Source: Desulfomonile sp963700305 (GTDB lineage: Bacteria > Desulfobacterota > Desulfomonilia > Desulfomonilales > Desulfomonilaceae). Taken from it: DNA of 64,000 bases. Of the stretch, positions 9,096 through 19,886 are shown one piece after another. Below the pieces are notes generated by a model. It made no database searches. It was not told the origin of the DNA and worked only from the letters and a program-made list of their open reading frames with translations. The stretch spans positions 1 to 64,000 of the forward strand of contig CAVOXB010000014.1 in the NCBI GenBank assembly GCA_963700305.1. Direction: 5' to 3'. The position numbers were made by a program, and so were the translations under genes. The stretch's first letter is position 1. The number at the start of each line of letters is the position of its first letter.

Positions 9096-9554
9096 ATGGT
9101 AACGCTGCGAGTCAATGGCATAAGTCACAACGTTGATGTTGATCCAGAAACGCCGCTGCTCTGGGTGTTGAGGGACAACCTTGGATTGATGGGCACGAAG
9201 TATAGTTGCGGCATTGGCGAGTGCGGCGCCTGCACAGTGCATGTAGACGGTGAGCCGACTCTGTCGTGCCACACCCCGGTCCGCGACGTGTCAGGCAAGG
9301 AAGTGACGACCATTGAAGGATTGAAGGGACCGTTAGCGGACGCGTTGCAGCGGGCATGGATTGACGGGGATGTTCCGCAATGCGGGTACTGTCAGCCAGG
9401 TCAGATCATGACCGCCGCCGCTCTACTGGCTGCGAAGCCTAATCCAACCGATGAGGAAATCAACGCAGCCATGTCCGGAGTTCTCTGCCGATGCGGAACG
9501 TATCAACACATTCGGGCAGCGATTCATAGCGCAGCAAAGGGGGACCGGTCATGA
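9096..9554 (+). CDS. [2Fe-2S] subunit of a xanthine-dehydrogenase-family molybdenum hydroxylase (IorA-like)
   Basis: 152 residues with two [2Fe-2S] centres. The plant-ferredoxin type cluster is at CGIGECGACTVHVDG plus the downstream SCHTPV cysteine; the second is in the alpha-helical domain at CGYCQPGQIMTAAALL and SGVLCRCGTYQHI. The subunit passes electrons from the molybdenum centre. The start ATG 9096 follows GGAGG by five bases. Its stop overlaps the start of the large subunit (ATGA), the normal arrangement for the isoquinoline 1-oxidoreductase / aldehyde dehydrogenase two-subunit type. The substrate cannot be told from sequence. Confidence 0.9.
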   Translation: MVTLRVNGISHNVDVDPETPLLWVLRDNLGLMGTKYSCGIGECGACTVHVDGEPTLSCHTPVRDVSGKEVTTIEGLKGPLADALQRAWIDGDVPQCGYCQPGQIMTAAALLAAKPNPTDEEINAAMSGVLCRCGTYQHIRAAIHSAAKGDRS

Positions 9555-11788
9555 GAGAAATAACGGTTGAGCCTTGTCGAAGAGACTTTCTGAGAGTCGG
9601 TGTCGTGGCTGGCATGGGCTTGTTAGTAGAATGTCATTTGCCCAATCAGACGCATGCGGCCGATGCTCTTGGGAAAACAGAAAGCGGCATAGGAGCCTTC
9701 GAGCCCAATGCGTGGCTCAGAATAGGAACGGACGACACCGTTACGGTGATGGTCAACCATTCAGAAATGGGGCAAGGTATCACTACGGCTTTGTCCATGG
9801 TAATTGCCGAAGAGCTTGAAGTTGATTGGGGCACCATTCGGCCTGAAATTGCCCCGCGAAGTCTGTTTACAGGAATCCCGCATTCGGTGTACAGGCCACC
9901 GGAGGGAGCACGAGCGTTCAAACCAGCTGGGATATCCTGAGGCAAGCCGCAGCTACGTCCCGAGAGATGCTGATCGCAGCGGCAAGCAAGAATTGGGCAG
10001 TCTCCCCTTCTGAATGCAAAGCCGTCGACGGTTCGGTCGTTCACAATCCAAGCGGCCGCAGTCTGCGCTACGGCCAACTGGTCGAGAAGGCGGCTGGCCT
10101 ACCGGCTCCCTCTAACGTCAGGCTCAAGGATTCCAAAGAATACAAGTTCATCGGCACGCAACGTGGAAGGCTCGATTCTCGCATGAAGACCGAAGGGAAG
10201 GCTGTTTTCGGGGTGGACGTTACCCTACCCAATCTGCTGGTAGCAACGGTAATTCATCCGTCGGTGCTCGGAGCCAAGCTGCAGGCATACGATGCGGGGA
10301 AAGCCAAAGCTATTAAGGGAGTGCGTCACGTGTTTCCTATCCGGACTGGGATTGCAGTGGTGGCGGACACCTTCTGGGAGGCCAAAAAGGCGGCGGATGC
10401 CCTGGAAGTGAAATGGGATGGAGTGGACAGCGTCGACCTCAGTACGGAGAGGATCAGGGCTCGTTGGAAAGAAGTGGCGAAGCAAGGCGGAGAAAAAGTG
10501 CGTGATGTAGGGAATGTGGAAGGAGCTTTTCGGCAGGCGATCCAAATCGTAGAAGCCGTGTACGAACTCCCATTCCAGGCCCATGGCTGTCCCGAGCCCA
10601 TGAACTGCACAGCTCATGTCCGGAGCGGTGGCTGCGACGTCTGGGTTCCTACGCAAAACCAGGGTGGCACCCAGGAAATTGCGGCTGCTATGGCTGGACT
10701 CTCTCTGGACAGCGTCAGGGTTCATACCACGTTTCTCGGCGGAGGATTCGGCCGTCGGGGAGACGTAGACTTCGTCGCTGAAGCTGTAGAAATATCCAAA
10801 TGGGTCAATGCCCCGGTAAAAGTGATGTGGACGCGAGAGGAAGACATCAGAAACGATCACTATCGACCTGCTTCGTATCACGTTGTCCGCTGCGGGCTCG
10901 ACAAGAGCGGGAAAGTCCTGGCTTTCTCACATTTACTGGTAGGGCCGTCTTATATGGATCCCATGATCGAGACTATGGCGTCGGCAATGTTGCCGGAATG
11001 GCTGCCGAGGACAGTCAAGGACATTGTTGCGGGTGGCGCAATTCCTGTGGCGAAGTAACTTCATGAGCACGAAGGGAGCCACTGACGGCGGAACCGTTAA
11101 GGAGTACCGGCATCGAGAATGTTCGGGTGGAATACATCAATGACAATCCTGGCGTTCCCGTCGGCGCTTGGAGATCTGTGGCCAATTCCCAAAACGCCTT
11201 CGTGATCGAGTCGTTCATGGACGAAATTGCTAAGGCATCCGGCAAGGACCCTTACGAATTCAGGTATGAGCTTCTCGCAAACTCTCCCAGGCATCGGGGC
11301 GTGCTCAAGCTGGCTGCAGAAAAAGCCGGCTGGGGAAACAAGCTGCCTGAAGGGATATTTCGGGGGGTTGCTGTTCACGCTTTTCACGATACTCCGGCGG
11401 CGATGGTCGCAGAGATCTCTGTGGACCGAAAGTCTGGCGTCAAGGTCCATCGCGTGGTGTGTGCGGTAGACTGCGGCGTAGTAATCAATCCGAAGATCGT
11501 CGAGTCACAAATGACAGGCGGCATTGCCTTTGGCCTAACAGCGGCTCTAAAGGGCAAGGTCACCATACAAGAGGGAAGGATACAACAGAGCAATTTCGAC
11601 AACTTCCCCCTGCTAAGAATGGACGAGATGCCAAAAGTTGAATACATATCGTGACTAGCTCTAACCCTCCCACGGGTATCGGCGAAGTTCCGGTGCCGCC
11701 CGTTGCGCCGGCTGTGATGAATGCCATTGCTGCGGCAACTGGCAAACGTATTTGTACCATTCCAGTCACTGCTGACATGCTTTCATAG
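9551..11788 (+). pseudogene. molybdopterin-binding large subunit of xanthine-dehydrogenase-family hydroxylase (IorB-like), frameshifted
   Basis: Homology is continuous from the ATG at 9551, which overlaps the small-subunit stop, to a TAG at 11786, but the reading frame changes at about 9870, between 11040 and 11110, and at about 11645. The N-terminus has a twin-arginine export signal (CRRDFLRVG). Pieces of the molybdenum-binding domains are visible: VNHSEMGQGITTALS, FLGGGFGRRGDVDFVAEAV, VPVGAWRSVANSQNAFV, VCAVDCGVVINP and, in the last frame, GIGEVPVPPVAPAVMNA with the active-site glutamate. About 740 residues would be normal. As written it cannot give a full protein; sequence error or decay are both possible. 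Confidence 0.8.
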
Positions 11789-11848
11789 TGTAGATCGGCG
11801 GTCACTCCGGCAGGAAAGACGTTCGGCCCTTTGTATTAACTAATATAC

Positions 11849-12553
11849 CTAGAAGATTCTGGGTCCGATCCGCCCTGCCAAGTAAAAATCCTTCAGAGTG
11901 TAGTAGCCTGCTTGATATAGGTTCCTAACGAGGTACAAGAAGAGATATGCTGTCTGCAAAGCGTCTTCCATTGCGTCATGCTGTGCGAAAAGAGGCAAAT
12001 CGTATTCTCTGGCTAGTTTTGCGAGATTGTAAGATATTCCGATATTTACTCTCCCGAAACTGTCTCGGACTCGGTGCTCCTGATACGCTTGGGCCAGCTT
12101 CATGGAATCCACGCATGGATTACGCATGATTCCTCCCATTTCTTTTCGCAATGCCTTGTTCAAGAACGCCATGTCCAAAGCAACATAATGGCCTACAAGA
12201 AGGGCTTTACCGCAGAAATCCACAAATTCCGGCAGCACTTCGATCATCTCAGGCGCGTCCTCTATTTGCTGAGGCGTGATTCTGTGGATGAGCGTACTGT
12301 CTTTCGGGAGAGATCTGTTGGGGCGAATATAGCTGAAGAAATTCTCTCCGGGGACGATTCGCAGATTTCTTATGCGAACCGCTCCAATAGAGATTATTTC
12401 GTCATACCGGGGGTTGAGTCCGGTCAATTCAGTGTCGAATACTACGAATTCGTAATCGTTTATAGAGCTGGTCTGATCGAATTTTGAAAAAAGTTCTTCG
12501 TTTTTCTGCAGGATTTGGTGCTTGGGAACTCGTGTCCATGGCCACAATTTCAC
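11849..12553 (-). CDS. DnaQ-like 3'-5' exonuclease (DEDDh)
   Basis: 234 residues with the exonuclease motifs VVFDTELTGLNPRYDEIISI (ExoI, with D and E), LVGHYVALDMAFLN (ExoII) and HDAMEDALQTAYLF (ExoIII, H and D). The start is GTG 12553 with AGGTG seven bases upstream. It belongs to the DnaQ/PolC-type proofreading exonuclease fold but has no polymerase part. The same kind of gene sits beside DUF294-CBS proteins, DUF4212, ActP-type symporters and acs in many proteobacteria, which is the setting here. Its substrate and its link to acetate metabolism are unknown. Confidence 0.87.
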   Translation of the reverse strand: MKLWPWTRVPKHQILQKNEELFSKFDQTSSINDYEFVVFDTELTGLNPRYDEIISIGAVRIRNLRIVPGENFFSYIRPNRSLPKDSTLIHRITPQQIEDAPEMIEVLPEFVDFCGKALLVGHYVALDMAFLNKALRKEMGGIMRNPCVDSMKLAQAYQEHRVRDSFGRVNIGISYNLAKLAREYDLPLFAQHDAMEDALQTAYLFLYLVRNLYQAGYYTLKDFYLAGRIGPRIF

Positions 12554-12649
12554 TTGTATTCACCTGCAAAGAATGAAGACGGAACTGTTTTTATATGGAA
12601 TCAGCGGCATAGTCGGGGCCGGCGGACGTTTCTTCAACCGGGACCACCG

Positions 12650-14577
12650 TCACTCCACTACTCGGAACTCGTCCTTCACATAAGCCTGTATTCTACCGAT
12701 TACAGCGAAGGCCTCTTTGAGTGTCTGCTTTTCGAGTTCGGATAACTCGCCTGGGTCTACGTGATTGTGTGGGACTTGCCCGGATTCCATCATTCTCAAT
12801 TGATGGACCAGACGCAGCTGCATCTGAAACTCATAAGCTTCACGTGTTTCCGTATAGAGTTCACGCGGAATGAAATCGTTGTCTGCCAAGGTTTGCAGCC
12901 TGTCCAGAGTGTTTGTCTCCGTGACGCCGTGTTTTAGTGACAAAAGCCTCGCAAAATCCACGAACGGCACGAGTCCGCGAGTTTTTATATCCAGCCGATT
13001 CTTGTATTTTCCATCCTTTTCCACGACGAAGTTGCGGAAAAATGTGAGCGGCGGACGGCTCTGAAGGCAGTCCTTTGCTAGATGCATAAGGAAGATCCCT
13101 TTCGCAGGGGCTTGCACAGCGAGGTATCCCTCAGTCGCTCTCCTAAAGCAATTTGTCCGTAACCTGGCCTGAAATCAAAAAAAATAGTGGCATTGAGCAC
13201 TTCCTCAGGTTCCGGAGCGCTTATCCACCGTTCGAAGTAGCTTTTCCACACGGCGTACGGTTTTCTCCATTTCGGATTAGATGCCATCATTTCCCCTTTA
13301 CATAAGGGATATCCGCAAGCCTCCAGGTGCTGAATAGCGCGGTTGCCAAAACGCCGGAAATAGAGTTTAGCGGTTTTTATTTCTTCCCAGTCTTCCTCAG
13401 GGGTTTGATAAATCAGAGCGTTATCCTGATCGGTTTTGAACGTCTGTTCTTTTCGGCCTTCGCTGCCCAGCATGAGCCAACAGAATGGGTAGGGCTCAGG
13501 CCCCATTTCTTCGTGCAGCAAAGTCAAGAGGCGATGTACAATATGATCGTTCAGAACTGTGATCATTCGGGTTATATTGTTTGCCTTGGCGCCTTCTTCT
13601 ATAAGGGTCCGCACGACCAACGGAACCTTTTGCGACAGAGAGTACAGACCTTCAATTTTTCGTTGAGCGATTATCTCACGGAAAAGGTACAGTGGAGAGG
13701 TGCCCTGATGGACCATAATATCGTGCGAAGTCACCACCCCTATTATTTCTCCTCCCCTTTCTACCGCAAGATGGTGAACCTGTTCGTTCATCATCTGTAG
13801 GAGGGCGTCAAAACACACTGAATGAGCCGAGATAATCTTAATCGGTGATGACATGATAGAAACGACAGGAACGTCGTAGTCCCTCCCTGTGGCCACAACC
13901 TTGGTCCTGAGGTCTTTATCAGTGATGATCCCCGCAATTTCGTCGCTTTGATCCTGGACCAGCAGAGAACCGATGGCAAGCTCGGACATGCGTGCAGCTG
14001 CCTCGCGGATGGTTTTCGACCAATGAATGAATTCAGGCGCTCGCTTTATAACATCCTTGATTTCAAGACTGAAAAGATAGAATGCATCCTGGGACCTGGC
14101 TTTGACCTTTCTGGAGCGCAGTTCGCTATATGCAGTAGAAACAACCTCCTCGGAGAGTTGCTTCAAGTAGTACTGTGCAAACCGGGAGTCATTCTGAATC
14201 AGGTTCAGAAAGGCTTCTTTTTCCAGCAGGAAACAGAAGGTATCTTCCATGGTTTCCACATTTAGATTAGCCTTTGATCCCCTGATAATGCCGAGGGCTC
14301 CAAAATAGCTTCCTTCTCCTCGGAAATCCTTCAGTGTGACTGCTCCATCGGAGTCCGTGAGATATACTTTGACTCCGCCTCTGTGGATCAGATACAGGTG
14401 GGTTACTTCGCTTACGTCCTGATGAAGTACGACAGTCTCTTTGGGGAAGAAATCTATTGTGCAGTGTTTGGCCAGATCCGTCAGCGTCTCTACGTGGAGT
14501 TCTCTAAAAGGAAGCGTCTTCTGAAGGAATTCCAGAACTGCTTCCGGATCAGCGTTGTGTAGCGATTTTTGGGCCAT
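12650..14577 (-). CDS. CNBD-CBS-DUF294 nucleotidyltransferase-like protein (copy A), one frameshift
   Basis: Domain order from the N-terminus: cyclic-nucleotide-binding-like domain (about residues 15-130), two CBS domains (about 160-280), DUF294 putative nucleotidyltransferase with CWLMLGSEGRKEQTFKTDQD (about 330-470), and the DUF294 C-terminal domain. The frame shifts near 13100, where the longer piece ends as RKGSSLCI; the other frame gives KGIFLMHLAKDCLQSRPPL and continues to 12650. The undamaged paralog immediately upstream (copy B) shows that the two pieces form one protein of about 640 residues. The start ATG 14577 follows GGAGG by four bases. Related GlnD-like domains suggest a signalling role tied to nucleotide or energy sensing. 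Confidence 0.82.
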
Positions 14578-14725
14578 AAGACCTCCCACACGAGTAAGTT
14601 TCTTATAACACGATCCGTAGAAAGAACAAAACCCGCATTCGAATTGAAATCAGGTCCCGGACGTCTCCGAAATGATTCAAGATGCGACAGTTCCGGATCA
14701 ACTTCCAGTCCGCCAAAGTCTTCTG

Positions 14726-16654
14726 TTAGACTAAAGATGGAAACTCTGTTTTTATGTGCGATAGCATCCTGTCGATGACTGCGAACACTTCTTTGAGCAT
14801 CTTTTTTTCGAGATCCGACATATCGGAAGGATCTACATAACTTTCGGGTGTCATTCCTGTTTCTACCATTTCCAATTGGCGTACCAGCACCATTTGGCTC
14901 AGGAATTCATAAGCTTCCAGCGCTTCCAAGCAAAACTGGCTCGATAGAAGCCCATTTTCGGATAAGAGCCGAAATCGGGATAGGGTATTAGTCTCTGAGA
15001 TCCCGTGTCGCAGTGCCATCAAGCGAGCAAAGTTCACGAATGGCAAAACCCCTCTGGCTTTCAAATCCAATCTATTTCTGTGCCTGCCGTCTTTCTCCAC
15101 AATAAAATTGCGGAAAAACGATAAGGGCGGCCAATTTTGAAGACAATCCTCGGCAATGTGAAGCAAAAAAACGCGATCACGTTCGGCCTGAGAAACAATC
15201 CTTTCCCGCAGGGAAATCCCAAGGGATTGGTTTCCAGGACCCGGTCGAAAATCAAAAAATGTCATAGCCTGGGAGAGCTCCCTCAGTTCCGGGCTGCTAA
15301 TCCAATCGTTGAAGTATCCTTCCCAAACTGATCTAGGTTTCCGCCACTGCGGATTGGAAACCATGATATCGCTCTTGCAACGAGGATATCCGGATGCCAT
15401 CAGGCTATCCATCACTTGCCACGAAAAGGTCTCAAAGTAGGCTTCAGCGGCCTGGCGTTCGCTCTTGTCGTTAGGATCTTCATACACGAGTGCGTTATCT
15501 TGATCGGCTCTGAAGATTTGTTCTCTACGTCCGTCGCTACCCAGGGCAAGCCAGCAGTAGGGAATCGGAGGCGGACCTATGTCTTCTTCTATAAGATTTA
15601 GAATACCGGCCAAGAATTTGTCGTTAAGCAACGTAATCATCCGCGTAATGTCACCAGCCCTGGCGCCTTGCTCAACCAAGGCGCGCACCAGGTTTGGTAT
15701 CCTGAGCGACATGTCGCATAATCCCTGTATGCTCCTCTGTGAGACAGCCTCCCGGAATAGATACAGGGGCGAGACCCCCTGGAAAACCATAATGTCGTGA
15801 CTGGTTATTACGCCGATTATTTCTTTACTATGCTCTACGGCCAGATGATCCACGTGTTCCCTCATCATCTTGAGCAATGCATCAAAACAGGATGCCTGAG
15901 CAGGAATCGTCTGCACAGGAACAGCCATTATTTCTCGGACAGGACTGTGGTGACTAAGACCCGCTGCCACCACCTTTGTACGTAGATCTCTATCGGTAAT
16001 GATGCCCATAACGCTGTCAGCGTCGTCTCGTACCAGAAGCGATCCTATCCCCAGCCGTGTCATGGTTGATGCGGCGTTACGAATAGTGGTAGAGCACGTG
16101 ACGACTTCCGGTCGCGTCTTTATCATATCCCTGACCTGATAATTGAAGAGATAGCATGAGTCCTTGCTTTTTGTTCTGATCCGCTCGCATCTCAGCTCCG
16201 CATATGCACAGAACATAAGATCCTGTGAAAAAGTCTCCAAGTAGTACTGGGCGAAACGAGGATGCTCTCCCATCAATTTCAGGAAGATCTCTTTTTCCAA
16301 TAGGAAACAGAAGGTGTCCTCCACGGTTTCCACATTGAGGTCGGCGTTGTGTCCTTTGACTATGAATAAGGCCCCGAACGTTTCGCCCTCTCCTCCGAAA
16401 TCTTTGAGGGTGGTCACCGTGTCCAAACTGGTCACATAGATCTTTACTCCCCCTTTCTGAATAAAATAGAAGTAAGAGACCTCAGTGAGGTTTTGTTGAA
16501 ATATGAGGGTGCCCCTGGGATAGAAATCAATGAGACATCTTGTGGCCACATCTTCCAGAACACTATTGTCCAGGTCGCTGAAAGGCATTGTCTTACGAAG
16601 GAGTTGAAGAACCGTGGCGGGCGTCACTGCAAAGTTATTATTTTGTCCAGTCAC
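14726..16654 (-). CDS. CNBD-CBS-DUF294 nucleotidyltransferase-like protein (copy B)
   Basis: 642 residues from GTG 16654, chosen because GGAGG lies four bases before it, the same spacing as in copy A, and because the protein then aligns with copy A from its first residues. The order is cNMP-binding-like domain (LQLLRKTMPFSDL onward), two CBS domains (VCEI-type repeats around MGIITDRDLRTKVV and AVEHSKEIIGVITSHD), DUF294 nucleotidyltransferase (YCWLALGSDGRREQIFRADQ) and a helical C-terminal domain (LLHIAEDCLQNWPPLSFFRN). The frame is intact. The tandem pair probably arose by duplication. Such genes accompany acs and symporter genes in many proteobacteria; CBS domains usually sense adenine nucleotides. 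Confidence 0.87.
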   Translation of the reverse strand: MTGQNNNFAVTPATVLQLLRKTMPFSDLDNSVLEDVATRCLIDFYPRGTLIFQQNLTEVSYFYFIQKGGVKIYVTSLDTVTTLKDFGGEGETFGALFIVKGHNADLNVETVEDTFCFLLEKEIFLKLMGEHPRFAQYYLETFSQDLMFCAYAELRCERIRTKSKDSCYLFNYQVRDMIKTRPEVVTCSTTIRNAASTMTRLGIGSLLVRDDADSVMGIITDRDLRTKVVAAGLSHHSPVREIMAVPVQTIPAQASCFDALLKMMREHVDHLAVEHSKEIIGVITSHDIMVFQGVSPLYLFREAVSQRSIQGLCDMSLRIPNLVRALVEQGARAGDITRMITLLNDKFLAGILNLIEEDIGPPPIPYCWLALGSDGRREQIFRADQDNALVYEDPNDKSERQAAEAYFETFSWQVMDSLMASGYPRCKSDIMVSNPQWRKPRSVWEGYFNDWISSPELRELSQAMTFFDFRPGPGNQSLGISLRERIVSQAERDRVFLLHIAEDCLQNWPPLSFFRNFIVEKDGRHRNRLDLKARGVLPFVNFARLMALRHGISETNTLSRFRLLSENGLLSSQFCLEALEAYEFLSQMVLVRQLEMVETGMTPESYVDPSDMSDLEKKMLKEVFAVIDRMLSHIKTEFPSLV

Positions 16655-17504
16655 AGAGCCTCCAAGTGAGACATCTTCATCCTGTCCATGTGGTCTTTTT
16701 TGAAAACCTAATAGGAAAAGAACTTTCTCGATAGTGAAAATTGTAGCACAAAGTTCTCCAGAAATAACCAAAAGCGCAGGTTGAATTTCCTGTAACTTAC
16801 GCGGCGCGTAGCATCACAGGCAATCCGAACAGCCTGAAAACGTGTCCCTCTTACGAAGCAAGAAAGCCGCTCTGAATCAAGAATATTCGTCACCTGCCAC
16901 AATCGTGCTTGACATGTATCTCTATCCAGGTGTAATTTCCACATTATATATGCTGTTTATGGGGAATTTGATTTTTTTACAATGATTACTCCGAAAGATT
17001 TCGCTTGAAGGAATTTTTCCGGACATGATGTTGAAACCCTGCGTGGTCAGCGGGGTTGGTTTGCCGGATCGCTTACCAAACAAACCTCGGCCATGAGGCC
17101 GCTTACCAGATTTGAGCTCGCTTGATGTTGGCGCGTTCTGTCGATCATGGATGATTACTTAGCTTTCCTGGGTGGTTGGCAAGACTTGCTCCAGAGCCCA
17201 CGATTCGGGCATCACTGTAGGCCATTCCTCTTTTTACTCGTATTTTATTCTTGGTCAGGGAATCTGGAGATTGAGTTTTTCGGGCCCGAGGGGTATGTCG
17301 TTCGTGAAGGGCTGCTTGTAAGATCTTAAAATACTTGATTCGTGCTTGGCACAGAGTCTCCATATAATCAACGATCGGCCGCTTAAGACTTGTTTTTTAT
17401 AAGTTCCGAAGAATGGAAGGGGGATTCGATTGTGAGCGGTGTTGCTCGTAATCGAATGCTAAGAAAAACCCATCTTCAAGACAAGCGAGAAGGAGGTTTT
17501 TGGT
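16655..17504. other. divergent intergenic region
   Basis: 850 bp between the divergent DUF294 copy B and acetyl-CoA synthetase. It must contain promoters in both directions. TATAAT occurs at about 17361 but without a well-spaced -35 box, and no convincing sigma-54 pair was found. Short frames here show no protein character. Confidence 0.45.
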
Positions 17505-19467
17505 ATGGAGAATGCTCCAAAATGGTACGACGCCCATCTGGAAGAGTATCGGAAGATCGCTTACATCAAGAGCATGGAAGAGTATGAGGAACTCTACAGA
17601 CGTTCGCTCGAGGATGTGGACAACTTTTGGGGCCAGGCGGCCAAGGAGTACCTTGTCTTGGTACAAAGATTGGGACAATGTGCTAAGTTACGATTTTGAG
17701 AAGGCCAACATCGAGTGGTTCGGGGGAGGCATCCTCAACGTTTCCTACAACTGCCTGGACCGACACGTGGACAAACTCAAGAACAAGGTGGCCTACTACT
17801 GGGAAGGGGACAATCCCTCAGAATCAAGGGTCGTAACTTATCTGGAGCTTTACAAAGAAGTCAACAAATTCGCTGCGGTACTCAAATCCCAAGGCGTCAA
17901 AAAAGGGGATCGGGTGATCATCTACCTCCCGATGATCGTGGAACTGCCGGTCGCCATGTTGGCTTGTGCCAGGATAGGCGCCATCCACTGCGTCATTTTC
18001 GGCGGGTTCAGCGCTGAGTCTATTGCAAGCCGCGTCCAGGACTGCGACGCGAAGATGGTCGTCACATGCGATGGTGGATACAGGGCCGGTAAACTGCTGA
18101 ACCTGAAAGCCAATGTGGATGAGGCGCTGAAGCGTTGTCCTGGAGTGGAAAAGATTATTGTATTCAAGCGTGCCGGTAATGACATACAGTTTGATCCGAA
18201 AAAGGAATTCTGGTGGCATGAATTGGTGTCTGATCCGGCGCTGCCGGCGTATGTGGAACCGGAGCGCATGGATTCGGAAGATCCCTTGTTCATACTTTAC
18301 ACCAGCGGAAGCACAGGGAAACCCAAGGGAGTCTTGCACACCCAAGGTGGTTACTTACTCCATGTTGCCATGACGACCAAGTTGGTGTTCGATCTGAAAC
18401 CGGAGGAGACCTTTTGGTGCACCGCGGACATCGGGTGGGTTACTGGCCACAGTTACATAGTCTATGGGCCGCTGTGCTGCGGATTTACCGGCGTAATGTT
18501 TGAGGGCGTTCCAAGCTATCCGGATTTTGGCCGATTCTGGGACATCGTTGAAAAACGGAAGGTTGACAAATTCTATACCGCACCCACGGCCATCCGGGCC
18601 CTTGCGAAGGAGGGGAGCAGCTACGTAGAGAAACATGATGTCTCGAGCCTGAAGCTTCTCGGAACCGTGGGAGAGCCCATCAACCCAGAAGCATGGCGAT
18701 GGTATTATCACTATGTGGGTCGTGATTGGTGCCCCATCGTGGATACATGGTGGCAGACGGAAACCGGCGGACAGTTGATGACACCATTGCCTGGAGTGGC
18801 CCCGATCAAACCGGGCTCGTGTTCTTTCCCCTTCTTCGGTGTCGATCCAGTGATTCTGGATCCCGAAACCGGGGAGGAAGTCAAATTTCCAGGACAGGAG
18901 GGCGCTCTTTTCATAAAGAAGCCATGGCCCGGAATGATGAGGACCGTCTACGGCGATCATGAGCGATTCCGGGAAACCTATTTCTCAAGGATACCGGGGT
19001 TGTACTTCACCGGAGACGGCGCTAAGAAAGATGAAGACGGCTACTATTGGATCATAGGCCGGATAGACGACGTCATCAATGTTTCAGGGCACCGCATGGG
19101 AACAGCGGAAGTGGAATCCGCTCTGGTTCTTCACAAGGATGTTGCCGAAGCGGCCGTGGTCGGTTTTCCGCACCCGATAAAGGGGCAGGGCATATATGCT
19201 TTTGTTACCGTTAATACGGGAGTGGCAAAGACGGACGATCTGAAGAAGGAGCTGGTCAAGCTGGTGCGAACTCAAATTGGCCCCATCGCGTCGCCGGACG
19301 CTATTCAATGGGCGGACGGTTTGCCCAAAACGCGCAGCGGAAAGATTATGAGACGCATCCTAAAGAAGATAGCCGCGGGCCAGGTTGAGGACTTGGGCGA
19401 CACCACCACGCTGGCGGACCCCACTGTCATGGAAAGCCTCGTAAGTGCGCGCGTTGTGATCGAATAG
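17505..19467 (+). CDS. acs: acetyl-CoA synthetase (AMP-forming), one frameshift near the N-terminus
   Basis: The protein starts at ATG 17505 (MENAPKWYDAHLEEY; GAAGGAGG upstream), but one extra C at about 17651-17652 shifts the frame between EYL and SWYKDWDNV. Corrected length is about 653 residues, normal for Acs. All key motifs are canonical: YTSGSTGKPKGVLHT (P-loop), FWCTADIGWVTGHSY, WWQTETGG (adenine binding), FTGDG, and PKTRSGKIMRR with the catalytic lysine that acetyltransferases modify. It makes acetyl-CoA from acetate via acetyl-AMP. A GNAT and a histone-deacetylase-family gene follow downstream, so control by reversible acetylation is likely. Without correction, translation from 17505 stops after 64 residues. 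Confidence 0.9.
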
Positions 19468-19524
19468 GAACCTACTGTCTGAAGACGGGCGCCCTGTGCA
19501 TTCAAGGAAGCGCATTTCTTGGCG

Positions 19525-19798
19525 AGGGGCGTTCAGTCTTCAGTCAGCAAGGGCGATCCGGTAGTTATTTTCCTTCCCATGATCGTGGAGCTACCGGTGG
19601 CCATGCTCGCTTGCGCCGCGAATGGGAGCGATTCAGTGGGCCGACGCTTTGCCCAAGACACGAAGTGGTAAGATAATGCGCAGATTGCTGCGCAAAATAA
19701 GCGCCGGGCAAGTCAATGATCTGAGAGATACCACGACTATTGCAGATCCCAGTGTCGTCTATGCTCTCGTCCAAGGCCGCCTGACGATCAAGGCATAA
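19525..19798 (+). pseudogene. acetyl-CoA synthetase remnant with large internal deletion
   Basis: The first part reads KGDPVVIFLPMIVELPVAML followed by ACA, matching Acs around residues 130-160. It then joins directly to AIQWADALPKTRSGKIMRRL and the C-terminal tail ending at TAA 19796. About 450 codons are missing. At the junction the bases GCGATTCA belong both to the GAIH codons of the first part and to the AIQW codons of the second, which indicates deletion by recombination between short direct repeats. An extra base lies just before it. The remnant closely resembles the intact acs upstream, so it marks an old tandem duplication. Confidence 0.85.
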
Positions 19799-19815
19799 GT
19801 TAACAGCTCAAGGAC

Positions 19816-19872
19816 GGCACCTGAATGCTTCTGAGTGCAATCCCGATAAGGGTCAGGTGCCGCCCCTTTTTT
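19816..19872 (+). terminator. rho-independent terminator
   Basis: GGCACCTGA (19816-19824) pairs perfectly with TCAGGTGCC (19853-19861), followed by GCCCC and six T at 19867-19872. The loop is about 28 bases and can fold further. It sits 18 bp after the stop of the acs remnant and would end the acs transcript before the acetyltransferase gene. Confidence 0.7.
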
Positions 19873-19886
19873 CAAGACCGTGAGAC

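Noticed and set aside
11040..11110. TGA in the broken iorB gene as a second selenocysteine codon
   Set aside because: The TGA near 11063 lies in a stretch where the frame changes at least twice and does not match a cysteine in homologs; a frameshift explains it better.
17315..17370. sigma-54 promoter upstream of acs (TTGGCACAGAGTCTCCAT)
   Set aside because: The -24-like TGGCAC is present but no GC doublet follows at the required distance; the second candidate at 17177 has spacing of 10 instead of 12.
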